Assembly: GCA_963082975.1 (NCBI GenBank)
Contig: OY720344.1
Span: forward strand, 9,349,580-9,413,579
Source: Labia minor
Lineage: Eukaryota > Arthropoda > Insecta > Dermaptera > Spongiphoridae
DNA: 64,000 nt
Reading direction: 5' to 3'
Notes under the pieces: model-generated
Databases searched by the model: none
Told to the model about the DNA's origin: nothing
The model's input: the letters and a program-made list of their open reading frames with translations, nothing else
Program-made: the position numbers and the translations under genes
Part shown: piece by piece, positions 1-11,288 of the stretch
Position numbering within the stretch: the first letter of the stretch is position 1
Layout: the number at the start of each line of letters is the position of its first letter

Positions 1-235
1 AGGGGTGGGCAAATAATTTTAAGCGCGGACCAAAATGAAATTTTCAAAATCTCTTCCGGGCCGGAAGACCATATTTTGAAAACACTAATAAAAAAAATGT
101 ATCTTTTTTTTAGAGACATATTGAACGAAAAATCAAAATAAGAGTTAACTTTTTCAACGTGCCGGCGGGCGTTTAAAAGTATTTACCCACCCCTGAACTA
201 ATGGCAAGTACTAAGCCCGTGTAAATTGGGCTTTA
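1..235. mobile_element. Composite inverted-repeat DNA transposon (MITE), left end cut by window edge
   Basis: The left part starts at the hAT-like motif GGGGTGGGCAAATA, and the right part carries its inverted copy TATTTACCCACCCC followed by GAACTAATGGCAAGTACTAA and a GCCCGTGTAAA arm. The same element is complete at 63.2 kb, which shows that the outer arm of this copy lies beyond base 1. The interior is AT-rich with no ORF. The inner repeat resembles hAT ends (CAG plus GTGGGCAAA); that family assignment is inference. Confidence 0.7.
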
Positions 236-844
236 GGAAAAGTTGAGTAATAAATATTTTTTTTTAAAAATAACAATCTTTAATATAAAATAAAACTCTC
301 AAAGGGTAAACAAAATAATTGCTTAATGAACATTTCGGATAATATTAATCAGTAGTAAAATATATATAAAAAACGATGCTAAATGCCAAAATCTGTTTAA
401 AAATATGACCAGATACACAGGATATTTTTAATAAATAAATAAATGTTTCTAGAAATTTGAATGAAAATAATGAACGAACGACCTTCGTCGTTGTGGTCCG
501 GAAGTTGCATACGGCAGGACATGGCTGCATCGTAGCGAATCACCTCAGGTTCATTAGCCCAGAGAGATAATGTATAGTATATACAATCATTGGATGGGAA
601 AATAACGATGACGAACTCAACGATATTTTTCTTTAACCATTTTTATATATAAAAAGAGACAAGGTGCTCTTTCCTTGAAGATGTCAACGAAACAGGATAG
701 AGGGTGAGACAAATGACACGGCGACAAGTCAAATGGATATTTCGAATTTTTTTTTCTTTCTCTCTCTCTCTCTCTCTAATGGGAGAAGAAACCAAAAATA
801 GAAGGTCGAAAGTACCAAAAGGGAGGAAAGCATTAAGGAAATTT
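236..844. other. AT-rich stretch, no gene seen
   Basis: No convincing ORF or recognised repeat. A (CT)n tract lies at about 754-778. The part from about 640 to 840 is less AT-rich, purine-biased and appears single-copy; it leads into the GC island at 0.88 kb. Confidence 0.5.
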
Positions 845-1080
845 AATACTCACCCCTAAATAGCTTTTGAGAAACAATCCCCCCTCACTGACACTCATCG
901 GGAGCAAATGAATTGGAAGCGAGGGTGATGGAGCCGCGGAATGCGAGGACCACGCACGCTCAGCTCCTCGGCGCTATTTTAGCCGAGGGCTCAGGGCGCC
1001 CACGCGCCTCCCCAAGGTGACCAACTGAATAACCAAGAAGCAACCACTCAGCCCTCCATACGCAGACCCCCTCCATGGAC
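845..1080 (-). promoter_or_regulatory. GC/CpG-rich island, possible promoter or non-coding first exon
   Basis: In a window that is mostly A/T, about 885-1075 is strikingly GC-rich with many CpGs, including an imperfect hairpin of CTCCTCGGCGC with GCCGAGGGCTC. On the minus strand it runs into GGG|GTGAGTATT (GT at 853-852), a good 5' splice-site match, so a transcribed 5' exon reading right to left is possible. I see no long ORF or recognised protein, and no repeat family in this window matches it. Promoter or exon status is inference. Confidence 0.3.
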
Positions 1081-1327
1081 CGAATCACGAAATACCAACC
1101 AATAATGTAAATAAAACACATCGAATTGGCACATTCACCATTCAGTCGAGATAAACGAACATTTCATGTCAAAACACCACTCTATATTTAGAGATTTTAG
1201 TCAAATATTTATTTCCCACGAAATGTAGGGAATCCATGGAAATTGTGGCAAATAAATACATTGCCAGATAAAGCCATAATGAAGAGGAAGAATAACATCC
1301 GTAGGCATTAAGGACATAAAAAATTAG

Positions 1328-1915
1328 CTGGAGTGTCTCCACTCGGCTATCTCGCAAATTTGAATTGGATTAATTAACATATATGATATTTAAATTAAAT
1401 TTAATTAATTATAAATTATAAATTAAAATTAATAAATAATATTTATTAAACCAGTGCATGTATGGCTCTTTGTTGATGGCACCACGTCACGTGTTAAAAA
1501 ATTAATTCTGTTACTTTCAACGATTCAATCAAGCTGAAATTCTATATATAGCAGTTTTATACAATTTTTAATCATGTGAAAAATTATCAAACATATATCT
1601 TTATTTTTACGGTCACTTTAGAGGAAAAAAAATCAAAACGTTGTAAGTAATGAGCCTCTTCCTGTTGAGCTACATTCCTCAAAAGTTGATAGAAAACTAC
1701 GAATTTTGAATAATGCCCATGTACCAAATTTCATGATTCTAGCTCAAGTAAGCTTGAGTAATCTTGTCTACATACATACACACAGACAGACAGACAGACA
1801 GACTTTTTTCTCAACCTTAGTGAAAATGATTCAGGAACCTTCAAAATGTATAAAAACATCAAAATCTCAACATCGAAAATTTTCGTGATCGCAATACTAT
1901 CTCTGGCGTGATAGT
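1328..1915 (-). mobile_element. HINE-A element (Helentron-like, nonautonomous), near complete
   Basis: Reference copy for the family. On the + strand it begins CTGGAGTGTCTCCACTCG, whose GAGTG-TCTC-CACTC stem-loop marks the 3' end, followed by the inverted repeat (G)GCTATCTCGC. It ends ACTATCTCTGGCGTGATAGT then AAAAA, the other subterminal repeat. A GACA microsatellite is at about 1787-1803. Subterminal inverted repeats, a GTCY-type microsatellite, a terminal stem-loop and a T-run 5' end are the known layout of Helentron-associated elements such as DINE-1. No coding capacity; presumably mobilised in trans. Confidence 0.8.
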
Positions 1916-2636
1916 AAAAATTGAAATTTTACTAATATATTATCGAATTATATAATAAGATCTGATAAAAGAGAAGAATTTTAAATAAAACAATAACTTA
2001 AAATGGAGTATAAAGAAACGCTAAGAAGAAAAGGATCGTAAATTGAATAAACAAACGAAAAGTGGGTTTGTTTTGTCAGTCTCAGTTGGATCATTAAGTA
2101 GCCTGGCAGCTTTTGAATGTGTATCATTTAAGGGTAGAGCCTTGACAAACATTTATATTTTAAGCGAGGAATGCCAAGTATATTTTTTAAGCTGTTACAA
2201 AGGAAGTGAAAATTTGGAAACCAAATTGATTAATTGTGATGAAAAATTAATTTCGACAAGTATATAAATAAATACTTAATATCTCATTCAACAAAGATTC
2301 ATTTGGAATATGATTTCTTAATACTATTAATATTACTAATATTTATAGTTAGGAATGAAGCATGCCATAGTCGTTAAAGTTTTAACATTTTAGAATCGAA
2401 AAGGTGAATGAAGTCAAAATTTTATAAATATTATAAATAACTAAAATTAGTGCTTTATTTCAATCAAATTTTGTTTACTTTTCATCACTTTATAATCATT
2501 TAATTATTTTTTTTTTGTTTTTATCTTTTAAGACACCTCTTAACTTTCATTCCCTCACCTATCGTACGGCAATGTAAACAGGTGACATTCAAAGGAAGAA
2601 AGAGAAATCTTTCCAAACATCAAAACAAGGGTAGCT

Positions 2637-2684
<48 letters not shown>

Positions 2685-2986
2685 TTATCTTCTTATAATA
2701 ATTTACAATTAACAAATATGTGAGAGAGGGGACGATACAAATCAAATCAATAATTAGTATTTACCAGATTAAAATATTTTATTTTTTAGTTTGCTATTTT
2801 ATATTTTTATATATTAAATAAATTATTTTAATATGATATCTTTTAAATAAGATTCAATGATATTTGAGACAAATAAATATATACAAAATTATATATGGTT
2901 AATGGATTAATAACATACAATAAGAACATATAAAATTCTAATATTCCCCTGATAAATAGGCAACCTATCAACAACTGTTTAAGTAA
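1916..2986. other. AT-rich stretch with (TA)n microsatellite
   Basis: No supported gene. A perfect TA dinucleotide tract lies at about 2643-2680. The 74-codon open frame at 2043-2267 has no recognisable motif and is probably chance. Confidence 0.5.
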
Positions 2987-3622
2987 TTTTTACCGACCGA
3001 CGATAGTAAGGGAGGTATTGTTTTCACATCAAATTTCACATGTGGAGATTTTTACATATCTCCACGAATCATGCATTTTCTTAACAGAAAAAAAGTATTT
3101 TTAGCATGATGTCTGTCCGTCCGTCCGTCCGTATAGATGTGTACAGCCTGAACGGCTGAACGGAATTTGATGAAATTTGGTATATTTACTTAATGCATCA
3201 CTGGGATGAATTGATCAACTTTTGGTGCAAATCCGGAAACCGGAAGTGGTAGTATTAGCGATCGACGATAGGAAGGGAAGGGTTATTTTCACACCAAATT
3301 TCACATGAGGAGATTTTTTACATATCACCACGAATCATGCACTTTGTATTGGTTTTATCCTCGAGAAAAATCATATTTATTAGTTTTTTCTTGATTTAAA
3401 ATTATATGACGTCATCCAGCCATTCATGACGTCACAGCCTGGTCTTGCATAGATATTATAAATAAAATAAAATTAAAAATGTTTATATTTATTATTTATG
3501 TATCCATATCTGTTTTTTATTAGATTAATAGATATATTAAAATTATTTGAAATTGTTTCTGTAGCTGAAAATTAATTTACTTCAAACCGTCGGTCGGTTC
3601 GGACCTGGCCACAGGTCAACTT
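2987..3622 (+). mobile_element. HINE-B element (Helentron-like, nonautonomous), complete
   Basis: Reference copy. It starts TTTTACCGACCGACGATAG, has a GTCTGTCCGTCCGTCCGT microsatellite at about 3111-3132, and ends with CGTCGGTCGGTTC then the stem-loop GACCT-GGCCAC-AGGTC and CAACTT. The subterminal repeats ACCGACCGACG and CGTCGGTCGGT are exact complements. This is the same arrangement as HINE-A with unrelated end sequences. The centre has two TGACGTCA-type sites in an inverted arrangement around GGCTG. No ORF. Confidence 0.85.
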
Positions 3623-3859
3623 ATTTTTATTAAAAAACTACTTTGCATTTCCAGTGTAGTCTAGTTTGAAAATTCTTTAGAATTTCAAAAGGCAATTTTA
3701 GGCTAGCATTATGATAAATAAATAAACATATTGAAGTTTAATATAAAAACACCTGATTCACCGACTTTAAAAAAATATTCCTTATGAACTATGAATTTTA
3801 AAGATTAGGATTATTATTTAAAATAAATAAACGACAAAATATATTCAACATTTTCAAAT
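3623..3859. other. AT-rich spacer, nothing recognised
   Basis: Only short A/T-rich words are visible. Confidence 0.4.
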
Positions 3860-4005
3860 AATTTAAAAGAACATAAATTCAAAAAAAAAAATAATCATAA
3901 ATCATACAGTCCCTAAACGTACGTACTAATGCCCCGAAAGACAGAAAAGTATGGCCTGTGGATATAAAATAATATATATTTCGTAATTTGGTTACAAAAT
4001 ATTAA
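3860..4005 (+). repeat. Fragment of a HINE-B-related repeat (B-prime)
   Basis: The stretch containing AAGTATGGCCTGTGGATATA and ATATATTTCGTAATTTG recurs at about 55.39-55.44 kb, where it leads into sequence resembling the centre of HINE-B. Here only this part survives. Copy matching is seen directly; kinship with HINE-B is inferred from the 55 kb copy. Confidence 0.55.
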
Positions 4006-4739
4006 TAAAATAAGTATTTTTAATTTAATTTTATTTATAATATTTTAATATTTCAAAAATACAAATAATATATATAAATATACAAATTTTGCTAGAGTAA
4101 TAAGATAAGATAAAATAAAACCATGAACATGTGAGTACAAATTAAAAGAAATAAAAAGCGATATTTAGAGAAAGGCTCACCCACACTTCGAATTTTAAAT
4201 TTAAAATTAATTTAATAGTTTATTAAAGCTCTGAAAGTAGATATATTTAAAAAAAATAAAATAAATTTAAGATAAAAATTGTCTCAATCTATATAGAAAA
4301 TATTAAATAACTAAAATTATTGTCATAAAACAATTTGCTGTTTTTGTTTGATTTTAATAAAAAAAAAATAGAATATAATTGTGTTAATCTCAATAACAAA
4401 TATTTGTTGTTTATGATGTAAGCAAATCTTCTATTGTTTTTTTTACAATGCCCGATAATGTTTATACTTAGAGAAAAGCTTAATCCACTATTGAATTAGA
4501 AGATTTAAAATAAAAGTGCTGAGTAAAGTAAATGCAATATATGCTTCTTAGTTAAAGAGAAGATTCTAAAAAATTAATTTTAGATTTAATAAAAAATATC
4601 TAGAAAAACTCTGAAATCATAACGGTAAAACTCATTATTGAGAAAATAAAAAATAAAATAAAAAAATAAAATACTAAAAAAACTAAAATACCAAAAAGTT
4701 TCGAACAAGTTTTTGTCACATGCCCGAATTTATTAAATA
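4006..4739. other. AT-rich stretch, no gene seen
   Basis: Long A/T runs and short tandem AAATA words near 4640-4690. No recognised element until the Helitron end at 4740. Confidence 0.4.
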
Positions 4740-4975
4740 CTAGCTGCTCAGACCGCCTTCGGCGCTCTTTGTACCTAGACGCGAATATCTGCCCCCTGGA
4801 TCCCCGAAGTTATTTGGTTGAAAGTCTGTATGTAAAAGGTTTACATTTATTTTGTTTCTATCAATATATTAAAACATTAATTCTTTTTATGTTCTTATTT
4901 AAAATATATTTTAATTTAATCAATAAATTAATTATAATATTGAATATGTTCTATTTGTCTCTGTGGCTCTCCTGA
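4740..4975 (-). mobile_element. Nonautonomous Helitron (family G), 3' part
   Basis: Read on the minus strand, it ends with GAGCGCCGAAGGCGGTC (imperfect hairpin), TGAGCAG and CTAG at 4743-4740, followed by T. A hairpin a few bases before CTRR is the canonical Helitron 3' terminus. The body matches the full-length copy at 53081-53553, including TTTCAACCAAATA and the A/T-rich middle. The 5' end is lost where family F sequence begins at about 4976. Confidence 0.7.
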
Positions 4976-5165
4976 TGTTATAGACTCATAATTGGCTGAA
5001 CCAATTTCTATGGGATTCCAACACAATATTATTTTATACCTCTATTTGATGAATATAGGGTATATAAATTATTTCAATATCTATTCAATAATCGCAGAAA
5101 TAAATTTTTAAAAATTTATATAATATCCTTGTTGTTCATTCAAGAGCCTCACGTGGCTCAGTGAA
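4976..5165 (+). mobile_element. Helitron-like family F, 3' part
   Basis: It matches the complete F copy at 28841-29247: ATAATTGGCTGAACC, CAATAATCGCAGAAATAAAT and TTGTTCATTCAAGAG, then the stem-loop GAGCC-TCACGT-GGCTC at about 5144-5159. The terminal CTAG is not preserved and the 5' half is absent. Confidence 0.6.
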
Positions 5166-7307
5166 AAAGTCGATTCATTTTAAACAATGAATATAAAATT
5201 AATAATTCCATCGCAATTCCCATACAAAGAATGATTATAATATTTTAATTTCTAATATTCAAATATCATTTCAATTATTTAATTTATTCAAAAAGTTCAC
5301 ATTTGAATTAATTTAATAAAATATTTACATCATATTTAACTTAAATTAGTATTTATTTATTCTTATTTTATATAAAAGTAAAGGGTATAAATTTTATCCA
5401 CCTAAGCAGAAAGTGTTTTATGAAGTCAAAATTATTTTTAAAACGTCAATTAAAAATTATATTTGTTTTTGTTTTTTTTGTTTTTTTTTTTAGTTTAATT
5501 ACTCAATTGTTAATTACTACTATATTTTAAGTGCAAAAATTGGCTTATTGATTATATAAAAATTAAAATATGATTTTTGAGACAAATAATATAAAGGAGT
5601 TGTTTTCAATTTTTATCTTTTTAAAATTGGCGAAATGATTTTATTCTATTATAATTTATAAAAAGGTTTCTTTTTTTATTTTTTATGTTTAATAATTCTC
5701 TTTTGTGATGTGATATTAATAAAAAATAATATTAAATTGTATATAAATTTAAAAATTAGAATATTTCAATTTGTTTAAATATTAACACATGTATATATGC
5801 AAATAAAATAGAAAATTTTGAAAATCAATTTGGTATTAAATTCAGAAATATGAGTGTAATTATAATGCTTTAAAAGTTGTATATTTAATTATAATATTAA
5901 AATAGGGGTATTATTTGACAAATAGTTAGTTTCTTTTTCAACATTTAATTGTTTTTTTAAATATATTTAAAAAATCTATTAAAAATATTGAAGTGCATTT
6001 TTATATCATTTCATAGTCTAAGAAGATGAAGGAATAAGTAAACATTTAATTAAGAGTAATAGTAATATAGGAGTTGGATGAAATTAGCTCAGAATAGAAA
6101 TATATGAAGGAATGAATAAATAAAAGATATATTTTTAGAGAAAATTTAAAAATCTCAATTATACCCTCTCTTTTGTAATGTATTTATTTATTTTACATAT
6201 TTTTTTTTTTATTAATTATTATAAATCTTTCCTTATTCAAGGTTATAAAATATATTTGATCAATTACGTTCTATTTATACTGGGTGTTGCTCACAACGAA
6301 CTCTTTGCTTATCTTATCATTAAGTAAATATGTACATTTGAAATAATAATAAACGAGCAGCATGGTTTTTATTCATTGAATATCTCAAAAGCAGCTGTTT
6401 TTAAAAATTTTTAAATCAAATTTACGTCCCTCATAAGAATAAATTCAAATAAATTTATGAATTCGGACAATTGTAACATTTGTGGTAGATATTGTAAATA
6501 TCCAGAACTTCTTTGAAAAACAAAATGTCAAATTTGATAGCTCCATAAATGGTGTAATTAGATTTTTTTTTAATTTTTAATGATTAAAATTTCAAAAATC
6601 TTTCCATTAATAAAATTTAAGATATAAAATAATTTCTAATTTAATAATAAATGAAAATAAAAAAAAAAATAAAGTAATTTTTAAAATAAATTGAAAAATT
6701 TTATTGTGATGATATTAATTTAAAATTTCCCCTTTAATTGATTAAATCATCGAGAGCCTGATGATCTTGTTAAGAGACTACTTGACAGTTCACTTATTGA
6801 AATTTTTAAACATCAATTATCACATCAAATTAAAGCTCACTACTTAAACTATTTATTGAAAATGAATTTTGATGAGTGACTAGTAAAGAATGTCAATTCA
6901 AGAATGTCCTCGTTGAGATAAATAAATAGTATATAGTTAGAAAGATATCACGAGATGAAATAATAGTTTTTAATTATATATATTAAATAAAATTAAATAT
7001 TATAATTTAAGAGTTAATAAATAAATAAAAAAATTAATTATTTGATAAACTAGAACGTTGGAGATAGAAAAATGAATAAAATTGTAAAGTATAATTATTT
7101 ATTAATTTTTTGTTTTTTTAAATATAAATATTTTGTTCATACATATTTGATAACATAAATTTATAGGGAAATAAAAATTTATCAACTCTATTATATCAGT
7201 AAAATAAGACAGATTCTTTAATTTAAATAATTTTTTCAAGGGTACATAATCTATTTATTATTATTATTATTATGACTGTGTGAGTTTAGATTGAAAATAT
7301 TTATATA
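5166..7307. repeat. AT-rich mosaic with fragments of repeat families K and J
   Basis: About 5490-5540 (around TTAATTACTACTATATTTTA) recurs at 11575-11621. About 5545-5610 recurs near 53685-53745. About 5705-5850 (around TAACACATGTA and TTGGTATTAAATTCAG) recurs at 17105-17240 and, inverted, at 27950-28110. Otherwise A/T-rich with no gene; a (TTA)n tract is at about 7253-7273. Confidence 0.5.
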
Positions 7308-7943
7308 ATAAGTTGACCTGTGGCCAGGTCCGAACCGACCGACGGTTTGAAGTAAATTAATTTCCAGCTACAGAAACAATTTCAAATAATTTTAATATAT
7401 CTATTAATGTAATAAAAAACAGATAGGCATATAACATAAATATTTTTAATTTTATTTTATTTATAATATATATGTAAGACCAGGCTGTGACGTCATGAAT
7501 GGCTGGATGACGTCATATAATTTTAAATCAAGAAAAAACTAATAAAGATGATTTTTCTCGAGGATAAAATCACAATACACAGTACAATACAATTCGTGGT
7601 GATATGTAAAAAATCTACTCATGTGAAATTTGGTGTGAAAATAACCCTTCCCTTCCTATCGTCGATCGCTAATACTACCACTTCCGGTTCACGGATTTGC
7701 ACCAAAAGTTGTTCAATTCATCCCACTGATGCATTAAGTAAATATACCAAATTTCATCAAAATCGGTTGAGCCGTTCAGGCTGTACACATCTATACGGAC
7801 GGACAGACGGACGGACAGACATCATGCTAAAAATACTTTTTTCTGTTTAGAAAATGCATGATTCGTGGAGATATGTAAAAATCTCCACATGTGAAATTTG
7901 GTGTGAAAACAATACCTCCCTTACTATCGTCGGTCGGTAAAAA
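7308..7943 (-). mobile_element. HINE-B element, complete
   Basis: The + strand reads the 3' stem-loop first (GACCTGTGGCCAGGTC, then CGAACCGACCGACGG) and ends ATCGTCGGTCGGTAAAAA. The microsatellite is ACGGACGGACAGACGGACGG at about 7795. The 100-codon open frame at 7548-7850 on the + strand lies wholly inside and includes the microsatellite; it is not a gene. Confidence 0.85.
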
Positions 7944-9278
7944 TTATTATTTCCATTATTATAAAATATATATTTTTTTAAAATATTTTCTGATAAATTG
8001 AAATATTTAGAAGCCAATAGATTATAAATTAGTCATATTATATCTGAGAAGAAAGATGAGATCTATATTTAAAGTTTACGTTTAAGTTTTCATTGAGGGA
8101 TGAAGAGTTAAAGGGTGTCATGTTTAAAAAGACATATGGTGATCGTTTTATTAATGTGCTCAGAATATTTTCTGTACCCATGGTTTATTTAAAAATAAAA
8201 TTAAATAAAATAAATTAATTAATATTCTCCATTCCCCTCTAAGAAATTATTTTTTATTTAATATTTTTTTGTATAGAAATAATAAATAAATTCTCTAATG
8301 AAGACTCTTCTTCTTTTATTATTCCAAGCTCCTTCATTATCACACCCCAAAAATAAATCATCGATAGAGTATAAATTATATTAAACTGATGGCGGTTACG
8401 CCCTTAAACTAAAGTTTCTTGTTAATAATGAAATGTCCAGATGAAATAATTTTTCTATTAAATTATTAAAATCAAATTAAATAAATAAATAAAAAAATTA
8501 TTAAATATTAATTTCTTTTAATTATTGATCCTATTTGATTATTAATCTGCAAATAGTTTAGTTTTCTATATTCATCTTTTAATAAAGTTGACTTAACTGT
8601 TTTTCAGCCAGATACATGAGGCAATTTATATATAACCATTTCATATAAATGTTATAAATATTTACCAATAAAAAAAAACTATTAATGGATTATTTTTAAG
8701 ATTATATGTCCCCTTTCGATTGATGATAAGGTAATAATTTTTTTTAATACTATTTATAAAATATGATTTAAAATTCAATCAAATAAAAAAAAACACAAAA
8801 ACTAATTAAAATGATTTAATATGAAACAATACCTCCCTTACTATCGTCGGTCGGTAAAAAATTCAAAGAAAGAAATTTGGATATGAAATATATTTAGGTA
8901 TATATGCAATAGTAATTTAAATAGTCTACATGTATTCAACATGTATTTATACAAATTTTAATTAAAATAGTAAAAATTGTGAAACGTATGAGAACTAAGC
9001 AGATGTTTCTAAATTATGTTATGTCTCTCTTAAAAATATATATAATTATTATACCTCGAATATAATAAAATAATACAACAAAATTTTGAATTTTTAAAAA
9101 ATTATTTAATACGAACTAAAAAAATAAAATGTAAAATTTAAAGATTATTAACCAAGGATGAGTCTGTTGATTAATACAATTTTGATTGAATCTTGTAAAA
9201 CGTATAAGAGCTAAAAAAAACTGTTGGGTTGGTGAGTACTACATATTTAGTCCTCAAATATCAAAAACTATATACCTA
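7944..9278. other. AT-rich stretch with one HINE-B terminal fragment
   Basis: No gene seen. At 8823-8860 a 38-bp piece matches only the outermost 5' end of HINE-B (minus orientation), ending ATCGTCGGTCGGTAAAAA. Such end-only pieces suggest aborted rolling-circle events or deletion. Confidence 0.6.
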
Positions 9279-10159
9279 TACGAGGTCTATTCAAAAGAAA
9301 AGGTGAATTTTATATTTTCGCTGTCTGTGTACATTCGATTATCGAAGTTTTTTTTTTTGATATGTTGGTGCACATTTGTTTCTCAAATGTTGGCATTATC
9401 AGCCATTTTGGATTAGTAGTTTGTTTTTGAAAACTGAAAAAGTTGGTCACGTTTTTATGTGTTCTTCGATTTCTTACTTAAAAAAATAGATCAAAGTATA
9501 TTTATTAAATTTTGTGTTAAAAATGGAATAAAGTGCTCCAATGCACTTAAAATGTTGACTGTGGCATTCGGCGAGTCTAATTTGTCTCAAAACAATGTTT
9601 ATAGGTGGAGAAAAAAGACCGAAAAAAGCACGCCAATTTCGATGAAAAGTCAGGGTTTTGCTCACTGTTTTCTTCGATTACAATGGCGTGGTGCATCATG
9701 AGTTCTTGCCAACAGGTCGTACTGTTAATAAGGAATACTACAAGAAAGTTATGCATCGTTTGCGTGAAGGGGAAATACGGCTCAAACGATCGGAATTCTG
9801 GAAAAACAAATCATGGATTCTGCATCACGATAATACAACAGCTCACATATCATTGCTTATGGCCAAAAACATCACCGTAATCATGTTTCAGCCGCCGTAT
9901 TCACCAGATTTGGCTCCCTGCGACTTTTAGCCTATTCCCAAAACTGAAGAGACCAATGAAAGGAAAGCGTTTTGCCACAATTGATGAGATAAGTAAAAAA
10001 AAAATCGAAGAACACACAAAAAATGACTAACTTTTTCAGTTGTCAAAAACAAATTATTGGCTGATAATGTATGAGAAACATATGTGTACCAACATAACAA
10101 AAAAAAATGTCGATAATCGAAAATTCAAAATTCACCTTTTATTTTGAAAAGACCTCGTA
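9279..10159 (+). mobile_element. Mariner-like element with about 170-200 bp terminal inverted repeats, internally deleted
   Basis: The left end TACGAGGTCTATTCAAAAGA and right end (complement TACGAGGTCTTTTCAAAATA) continue as diverged inverted repeats over about 9279-9479 and 9993-10159, ending at a shared TGTGTTCTTCGATTT-type motif. The flanks are TA-rich, as expected for TA target use. Only about 510 bp of transposase remains between the arms, so at 881 bp the element is shorter than a usual mariner of about 1.3 kb. Confidence 0.85.
9459..9992 (+). pseudogene. Mariner-family transposase pseudogene (DD34D type)
   Basis: A cut-and-paste transposase of the IS630/Tc1/mariner superfamily, which acts on the flanking repeats. 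The N-terminal helix-turn-helix reads FIKFCVKNGIKCSNALKML up to NNVYRWRKK. At about 9617 it jumps to RPKKARQ, so roughly half the protein, from the linker to just before the catalytic core, is deleted. The core follows in another frame with an in-frame TGA: LLTVFFDYNGVVHHEF, TVNKEYYKKV, SWILHHDN and PYSPDLAPCDF. All three catalytic Asp codons survive (FFD, HHD, PCD). A one-base shift then creates a stop after PCDF, and FPKLKRPMKGKRF resumes in the next frame. The residues between the second and third Asp are shortened. It cannot make active protein. Confidence 0.85.
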
Positions 10160-10221
10160 TATTCGTATTTTTTTAATTCGGGATTTTATGAATGAAATGT
10201 GATATATATTTCTCTTAAAAT
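10160..10221. other. Short spacer
   Basis: AT-rich; nothing recognised. Confidence 0.3.
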
Positions 10222-10292
10222 GATGCCCCACCCCTCTATTCACAGGTCCGTGCCTCCTTAAAAAGGCGCGAATCCCAGTTTGAAAAAGACTG
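10222..10292. mobile_element. Possible hAT-type transposon terminus
   Basis: The complement starts CAGTCTTTTTCAAACTGGGA, followed by TTCGCGCC. It resembles the CAG...TCAAACT ends of hAT elements. No matching opposite terminus or 8-bp duplication was found. Confidence 0.35.
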
Positions 10293-11211
10293 GATTATAG
10301 GATTTAATAAATGTCTATTAAAATTTGGATTTGTTTTTTTTTATGAGTCAAGTTGAGATTTATCAAAGAGGAGCTAAATAGGTATTCGAAATGAATTTGG
10401 AAGAGCAATTCGAAGGGTGTCTTTAGATTAAATTAAAGTCTCGAGCTAATAGGATTGAGAGAAGCCATGTAAAGGGCTCCAGGGCCAGGAGAGACTCGTT
10501 TGCAATTAGACTAATGGATTACCACGATGCAAGGGCGGAAGACCTCTTCAAATTTTGCTTCTAGTCCCCGAGGGACGTTTCATTTTAAGGATTAATTCAA
10601 TAGATTTGTTAAATTGGGCTTTGAATAATTATACGAGACAATTAGTTTCTATTATAGGGCATCATGAAGCAAGCCGAGTGAAAAGATGAGAGCATTTAGA
10701 TAAGTGGACGTTGCCACTCAGAAAAAGAAAAAAGGGTTTAACTTGAAAAGGAACGCGACAAATGGGAAAAATAAATTAAAAAAAAATAAAAATAAAAATA
10801 AAAATACATCGAATGGGAGAGGTCGTTTCGTTTCAATTTCATTTTAATTTCATTGACATTTATTTTTTTAAATATAAAAAAAAAATAATAATAATAAAAT
10901 CTTACACTTTTGGATGAGTGATTAAGAATACATTGAGAAACAATAATTTGCATAAGTAAGAATTATTAAAATATGTAGATTAATTTAAAAATTAATTAAA
11001 AACAACATGGCTTTCATAGATTATTTTATTATAGCTAATATTAAATAATTAATATGCTTTTTAGAAATGAAGATAAACAAAAATGTATTACAAACAAATA
11101 AACTTTGAACTACTTTTCCTATCAAGTAAATCTGTTTTATTATTTAGATTAGTACAATATAATTTAGTTGAGCATATTTTAAATAGATATACAAATTATT
11201 AATGAAAAATG
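10293..11211. other. Moderately GC-rich single-copy patch, then AT-rich DNA
   Basis: About 10440-10600 is less AT-rich than its surroundings and has no copy elsewhere in the window. It contains CAATTAGACTAATGGATTA, including TAATGGATTA, an inverted pair of homeodomain core half-sites. Enhancer function is conjecture. The rest is A/T-rich with (AAT)n near 10888-10900. Confidence 0.3.
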
Positions 11212-11270
11212 AGTTGTAGCCAGTCAGAGAAATGACCGACGATTTGAAATAAATTAATTTCCAAACAATA
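11212..11270 (-). mobile_element. Diverged HINE-B, 3' end piece
   Basis: AGTTGTAGCC...GACCGACGATTTGAA followed by TAAATTAATTTCC aligns with the stem-loop end of HINE-B, but the stem-loop has decayed. The rest of this copy continues at 11656. Confidence 0.55.
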
Positions 11271-11288
11271 TTATATATATATATATAA

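Noticed and set aside
7490..7520. TGACGTCA pairs as CREB/ATF regulatory sites
   Set aside because: They recur at the same place in every HINE-B copy, so they are part of the element rather than a local regulatory feature; any regulatory effect is untested.
7548..7850. 100-codon open frame
   Set aside because: It lies wholly within a HINE-B copy and includes its microsatellite; the same DNA in other copies does not keep the frame.
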